NCBI GenBank assembly: GCA_045631465.1
Contig: JAZQUV010000009.1
Coordinates: 1 to 28,728 of the forward strand
From: Aphodosoma sp045631465
GTDB taxonomy: Bacteria; Bacteroidota; Bacteroidia; Bacteroidales; Paludibacteraceae
Length of the DNA stretch: 28,728 nt
Direction: 5' to 3'
Shown here piece by piece: positions 1 through 6,888 of the stretch (its first letter is position 1; the number at the start of each line of letters is the position of its first letter). A model generated the notes under the pieces. The model made no database searches. It saw only the letters and a list, made by a program, of their open reading frames with translations, and was not told the origin of the DNA. The position numbers and the translations under genes were made by a program.

Positions 1-243
1 CAGACCATCCGGAACTTCCAAACTCACCCTACTAAAAACTAAAGCGCAAATAAACATTCCTCATTCCTAACTCCTCATTCCTCATTCTCCCAACCCTCTC
101 CCATACTACAACATACCATAAATATACTATAACCCTACCCACAAGCAAGCCACACCATATCCCAAAGGCACTCTCAAAGAACACAATAAAAAAGGTAGCA
201 AATTCAAATCCGAATTTGCCACCTAAAATCAAACTATCAAATA
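1..243. other. Noncoding left flank with degenerate repeats
   Basis: No credible gene is seen here. The stretch 56-90 is a degenerate tandem repeat built on CTCATTC, a type that recurs at other gene junctions in the window. An ATAAATATACTATAA-like sequence lies at 118-133 and reappears near 22653. The right part holds the terminator of the transporter gene that ends at 244. Confidence 0.6.
187..223 (-). terminator. Rho-independent terminator of the POT transporter gene
   Basis: On the minus strand a 12-bp stem with one mismatch (arms 212-223 and 194-205, six-base loop) is followed by a run of seven T. It starts about 20 bases past the stop codon of the POT transporter and fits as its intrinsic terminator. 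Confidence 0.75.
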
Positions 244-1908
244 TTATTTTGTTGCGTTTTCGAGACGTTTCATCATTGAGAAAATGAACAATGCCGAAAC
301 TAAGCACAATGCTACAAGGATAGCCCACAACGCCCACAATGGAAGTCCGCCCCAAAGCATACCGATAACTGACACAAGGTAGTTACCAATAGCAGTAGCA
401 GCAAACCAGCAACCCATCATCGCACCTTTAAGTTTTGGAGGCGCAACTTTCGATACAAACGAAATACCCATTGGCGAAAGGAACAACTCTGCAAATGTCA
501 ACACCAAATATGTTGAAATCAAAAGGTTTGGAGATGTTTTCTCAACTGCAGCACCTGCAGCCAAAGCATCAGGAGTAGGCAAACCAAGTGAGCCAACTGC
601 CATAATAACGAAACCAAGGGCTGCAATAAACATACCGATACCAATTTTGCGAGGAGCCGATGGTTCTTTGCCTGCTTTAGCCAGCGCACCAAACACTGCC
701 ATCGAAACTGGAGTCAATGCAACCACGAAGAATGGGTTGAATTGTTGGAAAGTTTGTGGAAGAATATCAACTTGAGCATCACCAAGTGCAAGATATTGAT
801 AAACAACAGCGGCAACCGACGCAACTGTAATCACAGCAGCAATTACTTTGCTCTTAGCCTTTTCTGATTGGAAAATAGCAAACAAACCATAAACAGCGAT
901 AACGATAAGCACAAGATTCCAAATATTGAAACCAATACGGCTGAAGCCTTCAGCGAATGGCAATGTATAGTCACGAGCAAAGAATGTGAGAGTCAAACCA
1001 TTTTGGTGGAATGCCATCCAGAAGAAAATAACCACAGCAAACACAAGCATCAATGCAGTGATACGCGCTTTAGTTTGAGCAGGAGTAAGCTCTTGAACAG
1101 CTGCTTGATTACCAGCCGCAACAGCTTGTTTAGCATTAACGTCAGCATGTTTGAACCAAGGGCGGAAGCCAAGATAAATAGCCATAGAAAGCACAAGAGA
1201 AACACATGCTACTGCAAAGCCCCAGTGATAAGCGCCATAAAGTTCTGTAATATATGTATTAGCAAAAGCAGTAAGGTCGCCTGTAAAAGCAGCTTGTTGT
1301 GAAGCAAGTTCAGTGAGGCGGTCAGCAACTGTCATATCGCCAGCAAGATATTTGTGGCAGAGTTCTGGAATTGCACCATCATAAGAGAGTTGCGCTTTGC
1401 CCATGAAATACTCAGTAATTTTAGTTGCTGCAGTTGGCGCAAACATAGAACCAATGTTGATTGCCATGTAGAACAAAGAGAAAGCAGCATCACGTTTTGA
1501 TTGATACTCAGGAGCATCATAAAGGTTACCTACCATTACTTGAAGGTTACCTTTGAAAAGACCTGTACCAAGGGCAATCAAAAACAATGCACCAAACATT
1601 GCAATTTTACCATCAATACCGTTAGAAGCAGGAATGGCAAGAGCCACATAACCAGCAAACATCACGATAATACCTGTAACTACCATTTTGCCATAGCCGA
1701 ATTTGTCAGCCAAAATACCACCAAGCAAAGGCAAGAAATAAACCAATGCTAAGAAACCAGCAAAAATGTTAGATGTTGCTACAGCCGAAAAGCCGAATTT
1801 AGCTTGCAAAAACAATGTGAAAATCGCAAGCATGGTGTAGTAACCAAAGCGTTCGCCAGTATTAGCCAACGCCAAAGCATAAAGTCCTTTTGGTTGTCCT
1901 TTAAACAT
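244..1908 (-). CDS. POT/PTR family proton-coupled peptide transporter
   Basis: The 554-residue protein is a polytopic inner-membrane transporter of the proton-dependent oligopeptide (POT, PTR2) branch of the major facilitator superfamily, expected to import di- and tripeptides. The first helix carries NTGERFGYY at about 16-24, the family's ExxERFxYY signature with Asn in place of the first Glu. The second helix region has GGILADKFG at about 63-71, the MFS loop motif, and FKGNLQ follows near 118. A hydrophilic loop of about 65 residues lies between helices near 165-230. Length is in the usual 450-600 range. The acyltransferase gene ends 35 bases upstream on the same strand, so the two may be co-transcribed. 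Substrate is inferred from family only. Confidence 0.9.
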   Translation of the reverse strand: MFKGQPKGLYALALANTGERFGYYTMLAIFTLFLQAKFGFSAVATSNIFAGFLALVYFLPLLGGILADKFGYGKMVVTGIIVMFAGYVALAIPASNGIDGKIAMFGALFLIALGTGLFKGNLQVMVGNLYDAPEYQSKRDAAFSLFYMAINIGSMFAPTAATKITEYFMGKAQLSYDGAIPELCHKYLAGDMTVADRLTELASQQAAFTGDLTAFANTYITELYGAYHWGFAVACVSLVLSMAIYLGFRPWFKHADVNAKQAVAAGNQAAVQELTPAQTKARITALMLVFAVVIFFWMAFHQNGLTLTFFARDYTLPFAEGFSRIGFNIWNLVLIVIAVYGLFAIFQSEKAKSKVIAAVITVASVAAVVYQYLALGDAQVDILPQTFQQFNPFFVVALTPVSMAVFGALAKAGKEPSAPRKIGIGMFIAALGFVIMAVGSLGLPTPDALAAGAAVEKTSPNLLISTYLVLTFAELFLSPMGISFVSKVAPPKLKGAMMGCWFAATAIGNYLVSVIGMLWGGLPLWALWAILVALCLVSALFIFSMMKRLENATK

Positions 1909-1920
1909 AATTTAAATAAT

Positions 1921-1948
1921 GATTAATGATTAATGATTAGTGATTAAT
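1921..1948. repeat. 7-bp tandem repeat GATTAAT, four units
   Basis: Four consecutive heptamers occupy 1921-1927, 1928-1934, 1935-1941 (one base changed) and 1942-1948. They fill the junction between the acyltransferase and the POT gene. The acyltransferase stop codon (1944-1946) lies inside the last unit. Confidence 0.85.
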
Positions 1949-3092
1949 TATTAGTGTTTGTTTTTAAATAGTTGATAAAAGGGTTGGCATACATTTCGAG
2001 AAGTTTATGCCAAAGATACTCTTCGTCACGATTAGGAATATTGATTTTTGTGAGTTGTCCACGAAGATATTTTTCTGCCATAGCACGCTCGTCTGCTCCG
2101 TCAACAGTTGCATATTGAGTGTCGCCAGTGAGTTGCTCATACGCCCAGCGGTTGATAGCATATAGTTGATAAGCCGAATGTATTTGAGCATCAATAACAG
2201 CACAAACAGCAGCGGCTTGCTCCTTCTTATTTGTGCAATTTTGTGCGATTTCATCGAGTTTTGAATTGATGCATGGAGTAAACGCATAATGTATTCTGCC
2301 CTTATAACCAGTGATGCCAGTTTGCATACTAAGAAGGTCATCATTCTTAGACTTCTTATAATCGGCATTATCGCGCTTGAGTTGGAACTCGGCAGCCTTG
2401 AGATGATCGCAAGGGTCGAACTCATACGAAATAGTCAGAGGCGAGAGATTGAGAGACTTCAAATTATCGATGAAATCGGCTTTTCCTGAGAGAGCAAACA
2501 TCTTGATAAGGCTCTCTTGTGTGCGATCGTTAGAGTCTTTAGCACGACCTTCGCGTTGAGCAATCCAAGCCGAAACACCCTTCTCGGTAATAGCATAACG
2601 GATGTAACTGCTAAGTTGCATAAACGACTTAGCCATGTCGCGAGGAGTGAGACCGCGTTTGACGATAAAACAGCGATTTAATCGAACTAAAGTGCGTATC
2701 CACTCAGCAGCGAGAAGATTATCACCAATAGCAATTTCGCAAGTTGTGCCAGTAGTGCGCATAAGCGAAAGGGCTAGAAGCGATGGGTCCATTACGATAT
2801 CGCGGTGATTGCTGATAAACAAAGTTGGCAATGAAGAGATATGCTCCTCACCCGACACAGTTAGCGATGTAGCAGAGGTAGAAATCAAAGCCTCGAGAAT
2901 TGGACGAATGACCATATTCTGAAATTCCACCAAATTAGAGAACCTACTACTTGCTTGCGCAATTTGGTCTAAATTGACCATAGGGAAGTAGGTTTTGATG
3001 AGATGCACGAAAGATGGGTCACTTAGGAGTGATTGCAAATTTTCGGCGATTTCATCGTTGTTTACGGGACGAATGTCATCAAAATAATTCAT
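1944..3092 (-). CDS. 1-acylglycerol-3-phosphate acyltransferase-like protein
   Basis: The 382-residue protein resembles the PlsC/lysophospholipid acyltransferase superfamily, which transfers acyl chains to glycerolipid acceptors at the inner membrane. The signature block is SNHRDIVMDP at about 112-121, followed by REGRAKDSNDRTQ near 180-192, which matches the family's second conserved block. The His to final Asp spacing in NHRDIVMD is one residue longer than the textbook HX4D. I believe this is the form usual in Bacteroidetes members. The N-terminal about 100 residues and the C-terminal third lack motifs I recognise. No clear transmembrane segment is seen. It lies upstream of the POT gene on the same strand, and behind it is a 457-base repeat-rich gap. 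The exact acceptor and acyl donor are unknown. Confidence 0.8.
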   Translation of the reverse strand: MNYFDDIRPVNNDEIAENLQSLLSDPSFVHLIKTYFPMVNLDQIAQASSRFSNLVEFQNMVIRPILEALISTSATSLTVSGEEHISSLPTLFISNHRDIVMDPSLLALSLMRTTGTTCEIAIGDNLLAAEWIRTLVRLNRCFIVKRGLTPRDMAKSFMQLSSYIRYAITEKGVSAWIAQREGRAKDSNDRTQESLIKMFALSGKADFIDNLKSLNLSPLTISYEFDPCDHLKAAEFQLKRDNADYKKSKNDDLLSMQTGITGYKGRIHYAFTPCINSKLDEIAQNCTNKKEQAAAVCAVIDAQIHSAYQLYAINRWAYEQLTGDTQYATVDGADERAMAEKYLRGQLTKINIPNRDEEYLWHKLLEMYANPFINYLKTNTNN

Positions 3093-3120
3093 ATATTAGA
3101 TTTTATATTATGTTTTTCTG

Positions 3121-3258
3121 TTACTTTTGTGACCAAAATTACTTCGTGATTTTTGTTTAATTTTTATATGTTACTTTTGTGACCAAAATTACTTCGTGAT
3201 TTTTGCTTAATTTTTATATGTTACTTTTGTGACCAAAATTACTTCGTGATTTTTGCTT
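3121..3258. repeat. 50-bp direct tandem repeat, 2.8 copies
   Basis: Units at 3121-3170, 3171-3220 and a partial 3221-3258 differ by a single T/C. Each begins TTACTTTTGTGACC and includes the imperfect dyad around ACTTCGTGA. The unit sits immediately upstream of the acyltransferase start on the minus strand and next to the palindromic element. Confidence 0.95.
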
Positions 3259-3301
3259 TGCTCGGCATAATAAGCAAGCTCATTCTGCTCTCGCTTGTCG
3301 C

Positions 3302-3548
3302 AAAAAGTAACCAAAAGTCTTGTGCTGTGCTTAGAAACGCTAAAGAATAATAATAAATCCTACTGCGCTTTAAACTCGGGCGGTCTTTTCTGCTCTATAA
3401 AATTTTGATTTTTGCCCGTAAGCCTTATACTTCGTTATTGACCTGTGTAACCTCGCCAAAAACCGCAGCTTAACGGATTCATTATTATCCTTCTTCTTCG
3501 CGTTTCTAAGACAAGGCACATTTAGCCATTCGGAGTTCTCGTTTTTTA
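3302..3548. repeat. Palindromic intergenic element, copy 1
   Basis: This is an imperfect inverted repeat of about 240 bp. For example TTAGAAACGC at 3331-3340 is the exact reverse complement of 3500-3509, and AATCC before 3361 pairs with GGATT at 3475. It is collinear with the second copy at 4272-4516: the anchors AAAAGTAACCAAAAG, TAAATCCTACT, AAACTCGGG and CCTCG occur at near-identical spacing. On the gene strand it begins directly after the lolD stop codon. It could be a MITE-like element or a structured 3' untranslated region. Confidence 0.8.
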
Positions 3549-3549
3549 T

Positions 3550-4200
3550 TTATTTAATTTTGCCGTCGGACATACGTATAACGCGGTCGGAGATGGAGGC
3601 GAGTTCTTCGTCGTGAGTGACGATGAGAATAGTTTGCCCAAAGGTATCACGAAGGTCGAAGAAAAGACGGTGGAGTTCAGTGCGATTTTGCGAATCAAGG
3701 CTACCCGATGGCTCATCGGCAAGGATGATTTCGGGCTTATTGATAAGCGCACGAGCCACAGCAACACGCTGCTTTTCGCCACCAGAAAGTTCGGAAGGCT
3801 TGTGATTGCAACGTTCGGCAAGTCCGAGATATTCAAGCAAACGGCGTGCCTCTTTACGTGCTTCGGACATAGATACACCAGCAATCAAAGCTGGCATCAT
3901 CACATTCTCTTCGGCGGTGAATTCGGGCAAAAGTTGATGAAATTGGAAAACAAAACCGATGTGCTTATTGCGAAAAGCAGAGAGTTCGTGCTCTTTGAGA
4001 TTAAGCACATCGGTGCCATTAAGAGTCACAGAGCCAGAGTTTGGGCGATCTAGAGTGCCTACGATTTGTAAAAGCGTAGTTTTGCCAGCACCACTTGGAC
4101 CCATGATGCTGACTATCTCGCGAGGTGCGATGTGAAGGTCGACGCCTTTGAGCACTTCGAGAGAATCGTAGGATTTGTGTATGTTGGTGATTTTTATCAT
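3550..4200 (-). CDS. lolD: ABC transporter ATP-binding protein, LolD/MacB type
   Basis: The 216-residue ATPase, read from MIKITNIHKSYD, carries the full ABC set: Walker A GPSGAGKTT (34-42), Q-loop FVFQFHQLLPEFTAEENV (about 83-100), signature LSGGEKQ (138-144), Walker B IILADEP (158-164) and the H-loop THD (His196). The LLPEFTA.ENV stretch is typical of the LolD/MacB branch, which powers lipoprotein release from the inner membrane or related mechanotransmission exporters. The reading frame stays open upstream to 4275, but those 25 codons are mostly a 12-bp tandem repeat encoding SNKE units, so the start at 4200 is preferred on family length. No permease gene is adjacent. The gene is isolated between two palindromic elements. 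The assignment to LolD rather than another MacB-like ATPase is by resemblance. Confidence 0.85.
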   Translation of the reverse strand: MIKITNIHKSYDSLEVLKGVDLHIAPREIVSIMGPSGAGKTTLLQIVGTLDRPNSGSVTLNGTDVLNLKEHELSAFRNKHIGFVFQFHQLLPEFTAEENVMMPALIAGVSMSEARKEARRLLEYLGLAERCNHKPSELSGGEKQRVAVARALINKPEIILADEPSGSLDSQNRTELHRLFFDLRDTFGQTILIVTHDEELASISDRVIRMSDGKIK

Positions 4201-4211
4201 AATCTCGTTAG

Positions 4212-4259
4212 TTTCTTTGTTACTTTCTTTGTTGCTTTCTTTGTTGCTTTCTTTGTTAC
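4212..4259. repeat. 12-bp tandem repeat, four units, upstream of lolD
   Basis: Four units of TTTCTTTGTTRC lie head to tail at 4212-4223, 4224-4235, 4236-4247 and 4248-4259. They are in frame with lolD and would add SNKE repeats if translation began at 4275. Because the unit is a multiple of three, copy-number change would lengthen the leader without shifting the frame. Confidence 0.9.
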
Positions 4260-4271
4260 TTTTGTCATTGC

Positions 4272-4516
4272 CCAAAAGTAACCAAAAGGCTAGAGCTACG
4301 CCTAAAAAGCTAAAAAATAGATATAAATCCTACTCCGATTGAAACTCGGGCTATCTACCTACTTTTTCAATGTTATAGCGCAACGCATAGTTTCAATGCC
4401 TCGTCATTGGTAAGCATAACCTCGTCAAAAATCTCCGTTTACGGATTTATATCAATTTTTCTTGACGCTTTTTACGCAATGCTCGTTTACCATCCGGCGT
4501 TAACGTGCGTTTTTTA
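4272..4516. repeat. Palindromic intergenic element, copy 2
   Basis: This is the diverged, direct-orientation partner of the element at 3302-3548. ATATAAATCC at 4321-4330 is the exact reverse complement of 4443-4452, and flanking sequence continues the dyad imperfectly. On the gene strand it follows the tcdA stop codon within about 10 bases, as copy 1 follows lolD. Confidence 0.8.
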
Positions 4517-4526
4517 GGGCGAATCA

Positions 4527-5246
4527 CTACTGTTGGGTTAGTTGGCGGATGACGTGTGAGGCGAGGCAACAACCGAAAACGGCTGGCATATAGCTCACGG
4601 TGCCTACGTTGGATTTTTTGTTTTGTTCGCCTTCGGTGATTTCAATACGCTCACGGTCAACTACTTCGGCCGAATAGACTACGGTGATGCCTTTGCGTAC
4701 ACCTAGTTTGTGCAGACGTTTGCGCACCATGCGAGCAAGTTTGCAATAGTCGGATTTAGAGATGTCGTCAATTTTGACTTGTGTAGGATCGAGCTTGCCA
4801 CCAGAACCCATACTGCTTGCAATAGGGATATTGCGCTCGACAGCTTGGTGCAACAAATATACCTTCGGAGCGAGGGTGTCGATGGCATCTATTACATAGT
4901 CGTAAGGCTCGCTTTCGAGGACTTCGATAGTGCGCTCATCACGCAAATATTCGTGAATTAATCGGAGTTTTACGTCAGGGTTTATATCTAACAGACGCTC
5001 GGCAAGCACATCTACTTTGGCACGTCCGACGGTAGATGTTAGAGCAATGAGTTGGCGATTGCGATTGGTGTCACTAACCACGTCGGCATCGACAAGAGTT
5101 AGATGACCGACACCGGCACGAACAAGCATCTCGGCAGCATAGGCACCTACGCCGCCAACACCTACTACTAAGACGTTGGATTTGGCGAGTTTTTGGACGG
5201 ATTCATCGCCAAACATCAAGATTGTACGTTCTTGCCAAAGATTCAT
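4527..5246 (-). CDS. tcdA: tRNA threonylcarbamoyladenosine dehydratase (TcdA/CsdL)
   Basis: The 239-residue protein belongs to the ThiF/MoeB/E1-like superfamily. The Rossmann nucleotide-binding loop is GVGGVGAYAAEML (about 29-41), followed by acidic VDADVV and DTNRNRQLIAL, typical of the adenylating enzymes. The later blocks SMGSGGKLDP, KLARMVRKRLHKLGV and YMPAVFG are characteristic of TcdA, which uses ATP to cyclise t6A to ct6A at position 37 of ANN-decoding tRNAs. It lacks a C-terminal rhodanese domain and the zinc-finger Cys pairs of MoeB/ThiF, in line with TcdA. It is cytoplasmic. The preceding gene on this strand (chromate transporter) ends 201 bases upstream, so co-transcription is uncertain. 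Confidence 0.92.
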   Translation of the reverse strand: MNLWQERTILMFGDESVQKLAKSNVLVVGVGGVGAYAAEMLVRAGVGHLTLVDADVVSDTNRNRQLIALTSTVGRAKVDVLAERLLDINPDVKLRLIHEYLRDERTIEVLESEPYDYVIDAIDTLAPKVYLLHQAVERNIPIASSMGSGGKLDPTQVKIDDISKSDYCKLARMVRKRLHKLGVRKGITVVYSAEVVDRERIEITEGEQNKKSNVGTVSYMPAVFGCCLASHVIRQLTQQ

Positions 5247-5287
5247 TTTTCTATTATTTTAACGTGAATTCGATATACTTTTATCTC

Positions 5288-5314
5288 ACACGGAAGACAC
5301 GGAATACACGGAAT
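5288..5314. repeat. 9-bp tandem repeat ACACGGAAT, three units
   Basis: Units at 5288-5296, 5297-5305 and 5306-5314 (the first ends in G) sit in the 201-base gap between tcdA and the chromate transporter. A stray GCACGGAATT recurs near 5385. No gene or promoter is evident in the rest of that gap. Confidence 0.8.
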
Positions 5315-5447
5315 TTATTATAAAACCTAAATTTTATTTTCTTGAATTCACTTTTTTGCTACGCAAAATACGCTCTACGGATAGCACGGAATTTTAATAT
5401 TAAACTGATATTTTTTACCTATTCTGATGGCGGATTAGTTGGACTTT

Positions 5448-5987
5448 TTAGTATATTATCAGCCCTATGATGGCGGCAGAGAGGATCATGAGGATTGGGC
5501 TTAGTTTGAGCCATTTGGTGGCAATAAATGCGGCAGCGAAGATGAGCCAAGCGGTCCAATCGCGATAGCCGGCGCCAAAACTATCTTCGGTGATGAGAAG
5601 AAGGGCGGCGGCGGCAATGAGTCCGATGACTACGGGACGCAAGATGCGCATGACGCTGTCGATATATTTATTGTCTTTTTTCTTAGTCATAAAGGCAATT
5701 AAGAGCATCATTATGATGAACGAAGGCAAGACAAGGGCAAATGTGGCGAGAGCTGAGCCAAAAGCATTGCCTGTGGCGAGATAGCCAGCATAGGTGGCAC
5801 AGTTGATGCCAATAGGTCCGGGAGTGATTTGACTGACCGCCACCATATTGGTAAACTCAGAAGCCGTAATCCAACCATAATGCTCTACAACCTCGAACTG
5901 AATGAGAGAGAGCATTGCGGCTCCGCCTCCGAATCCGAAGAGTCCGATTTTGAAGAATGTTATGAAGAGTTGTAAGTAAAGCATCAT
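5448..5987 (-). CDS. chrA: Chromate transporter family protein, second half of pair
   Basis: The 179-residue hydrophobic protein is a short-chain CHR (ChrA) family membrane protein. The family signature appears as FKIGLFGFGGGAAMLSLI (about 11-28), WITASEFTNMVAVSQITPGPIGIN (about 39-62) and a run of hydrophobic segments to the end. Full ChrA proteins are tandem fusions of two such units of about 190 residues; here the units are separate genes, 30 bases apart, and likely work as a heteromeric pair. Characterised ChrA proteins export chromate, but the physiological substrate in anaerobic gut bacteria is not established. Two consecutive ATG codons begin the frame (5987 and 5984). A CTCATTCC repeat lies just before the start. 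Confidence 0.88.
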   Translation of the reverse strand: MMLYLQLFITFFKIGLFGFGGGAAMLSLIQFEVVEHYGWITASEFTNMVAVSQITPGPIGINCATYAGYLATGNAFGSALATFALVLPSFIIMMLLIAFMTKKKDNKYIDSVMRILRPVVIGLIAAAALLLITEDSFGAGYRDWTAWLIFAAAFIATKWLKLSPILMILSAAIIGLIIY

Positions 5988-5992
5988 AATGT

Positions 5993-6019
5993 GGAATGAG
6001 GAATGAGGAATGAGGAATT
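5993..6019. repeat. Degenerate GAATGAG tandem repeat at gene junction
   Basis: Three 8-bp GGAATGAG units plus a tail fill nearly the whole space between the two chromate transporter genes. The same motif family recurs at 56-90, 10979-11020, 19114-19149 and around 20905. Confidence 0.85.
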
Positions 6020-6569
6020 AATTTTTAATATTTTTGTCTTTCTTATCTTTTAATATTCTAATTGCGAGTCCACTGACGATTGCGGTGAGGATAATCCAAA
6101 TTGGTGATACGCCGAGGAGCCAAATGAGTAGAGCAACTAGGATAGGTATCCAAATGGTTTTCAAAGTGATTTTAGCAGTTTTGGCGAGTTTGAATACTGG
6201 TACCGCGATAAGAGCAATAACAGCGGGACGAATGGCACGGAAGGCACGAGCGACATATTCATTGTCCTGAAATTGATTGAGAAACATTGCAAAAATGAGA
6301 ATTGCAACGAAAGAAGGGAGTCCTGCACCGAGAGCACTGACGATAGCACCGCGCTTGCCTGCAATTTTTTCGCCTACGAGGATAGAAATATTCATAGCAA
6401 GAATGCCCGGTGCGGTCTGCGCAAGGACGACCATATCGAGAAAATCTTCAGACGTAATCCACTGACGCTTAGTGACTACTTCGGCTTCGATGATAGGCAA
6501 CATAGCATAGCCTCCACCAATGGTGAAAGCTCCGATTTTCATAAACGAAGTGAAGAGTTGCCAAAGCAT
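6018..6569 (-). CDS. chrA: Chromate transporter family protein, first half of pair
   Basis: From the ATG at 6569 the protein is 183 residues, matching the length of its partner at 5448-5987. It shows the CHR signature: FMKIGAFTIGGGYAMLPII, then WITSEDFLDMVVLAQTAPGILAMNISI, then hydrophobic helices. The PGP of the motif is PGI here. The frame is open further upstream (to 6743), but that extension has no family similarity and overlaps a good Bacteroidetes promoter at 6594-6624, so the shorter start is chosen. It is the promoter-proximal gene of the chromate pair and is divergent from gyrB. The substrate is inferred from family only. Confidence 0.88.
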   Translation of the reverse strand: MLWQLFTSFMKIGAFTIGGGYAMLPIIEAEVVTKRQWITSEDFLDMVVLAQTAPGILAMNISILVGEKIAGKRGAIVSALGAGLPSFVAILIFAMFLNQFQDNEYVARAFRAIRPAVIALIAVPVFKLAKTAKITLKTIWIPILVALLIWLLGVSPIWIILTAIVSGLAIRILKDKKDKNIKN

Positions 6570-6593
6570 AATACGTGCAATATAAAAAACGTA

Positions 6594-6624
6594 CAAATGT
6601 ACGAAAAAAATTTCACCTACGCAA
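6594..6624 (-). promoter_or_regulatory. Promoter of the chromate transporter pair
   Basis: On the minus strand TTG (6622-6624) is separated by 20 bases from TACATTTG (6594-6601), matching the Bacteroidetes sigma-ABfr consensus. The start codon follows 24 bases downstream of the -7 box. Confidence 0.65.
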
Positions 6625-6643
6625 TAGGTGTTTATTTTTTGGC

Positions 6644-6669
6644 AATACACAATGAGAGTGTGTATTTTT
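6644..6669. repeat. 26-bp palindromic repeat, copy A
   Basis: The 26 bases contain the dyad AATACAC (6644-6650) and GTGTATT (6660-6666) around a nine-base spacer, then TTT. It is identical over all 26 bases to the copy at 6737-6762. It could be an operator for a dimeric regulator or a weak terminator hairpin. Confidence 0.85.
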
Positions 6670-6736
6670 AAGGTTAGGAGAAGGTTGCTTGCAGGTTGCT
6701 GTATAGTATATTTAAATTTTGGAAAATTCGGGACTG

Positions 6737-6762
6737 AATACACAATGAGAGTGTGTATTTTT
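6737..6762. repeat. 26-bp palindromic repeat, copy B
   Basis: Second identical copy of the palindrome, starting 93 bases after copy A and 36 bases before the gyrB -33 box. Confidence 0.85.
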
Positions 6763-6797
6763 GAGAGGAGATTTTTTATATTTTTAAGCCCTAAAAA

Positions 6798-6829
6798 TTT
6801 GCGTATTTCGAAAAAAATTGCTACATTTG
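6798..6829 (+). promoter_or_regulatory. gyrB promoter
   Basis: TTTG at 6798-6801, a 20-base spacer and TACATTTG at 6822-6829 match the Bacteroidetes -33/-7 consensus. Transcription would begin near 6836, giving a leader of about 53 bases. Confidence 0.85.
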
Positions 6830-6888
6830 TAAGTTAAAATAGACGTTTTTCGTCCTTGAAGTTAAAAAACTAATTTACAGAAGATTAT

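Larger units (their letters stand above)
3093..3549. other. Gene-free gap filled by repeats
   Basis: This 457-base gap between the acyltransferase start and the lolD stop contains a 50-bp tandem repeat (3121-3258) and a palindromic element of about 240 bp (3302-3548). I find no supportable open reading frame or RNA gene. Each 50-bp unit contains TAATTTTG on the minus strand, which fits the Bacteroidetes -7 box, but none has a TTTG at the right distance, so no promoter is assigned. Confidence 0.6.
4201..4526. other. Gene-free gap with tandem repeat and palindromic element
   Basis: This gap between the lolD start and the tcdA stop contains the 12-bp tandem repeat (4212-4259) and the second palindromic element (4272-4516). 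I see no additional gene and no confident promoter for lolD. Confidence 0.6.
6570..6888. other. Divergent regulatory region between chrA and gyrB
   Basis: The 319-base region holds a minus-strand promoter for the chromate pair, a hairpin at 6614-6630 (CACCTA/TAGGTG) with T- or A-rich flanks on both sides, two copies of a 26-bp palindromic sequence, and the gyrB promoter. No gene is supported. Confidence 0.7.

Noticed and set aside
868..1302. A 144-codon plus-strand frame opposite the POT transporter
   Set aside because: Shadow frame of a conserved transporter, with no independent evidence.
3121..3258. A CRISPR array
   Set aside because: The three 50-bp units are contiguous with no unique spacers between repeats and no cas genes nearby; it is a simple tandem repeat.
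6570..6743. N-terminal extension of the chromate transporter to the ATG at 6743
   Set aside because: It covers a consensus promoter and a palindromic repeat and has no CHR-family similarity; the ATG at 6569 gives the family length.
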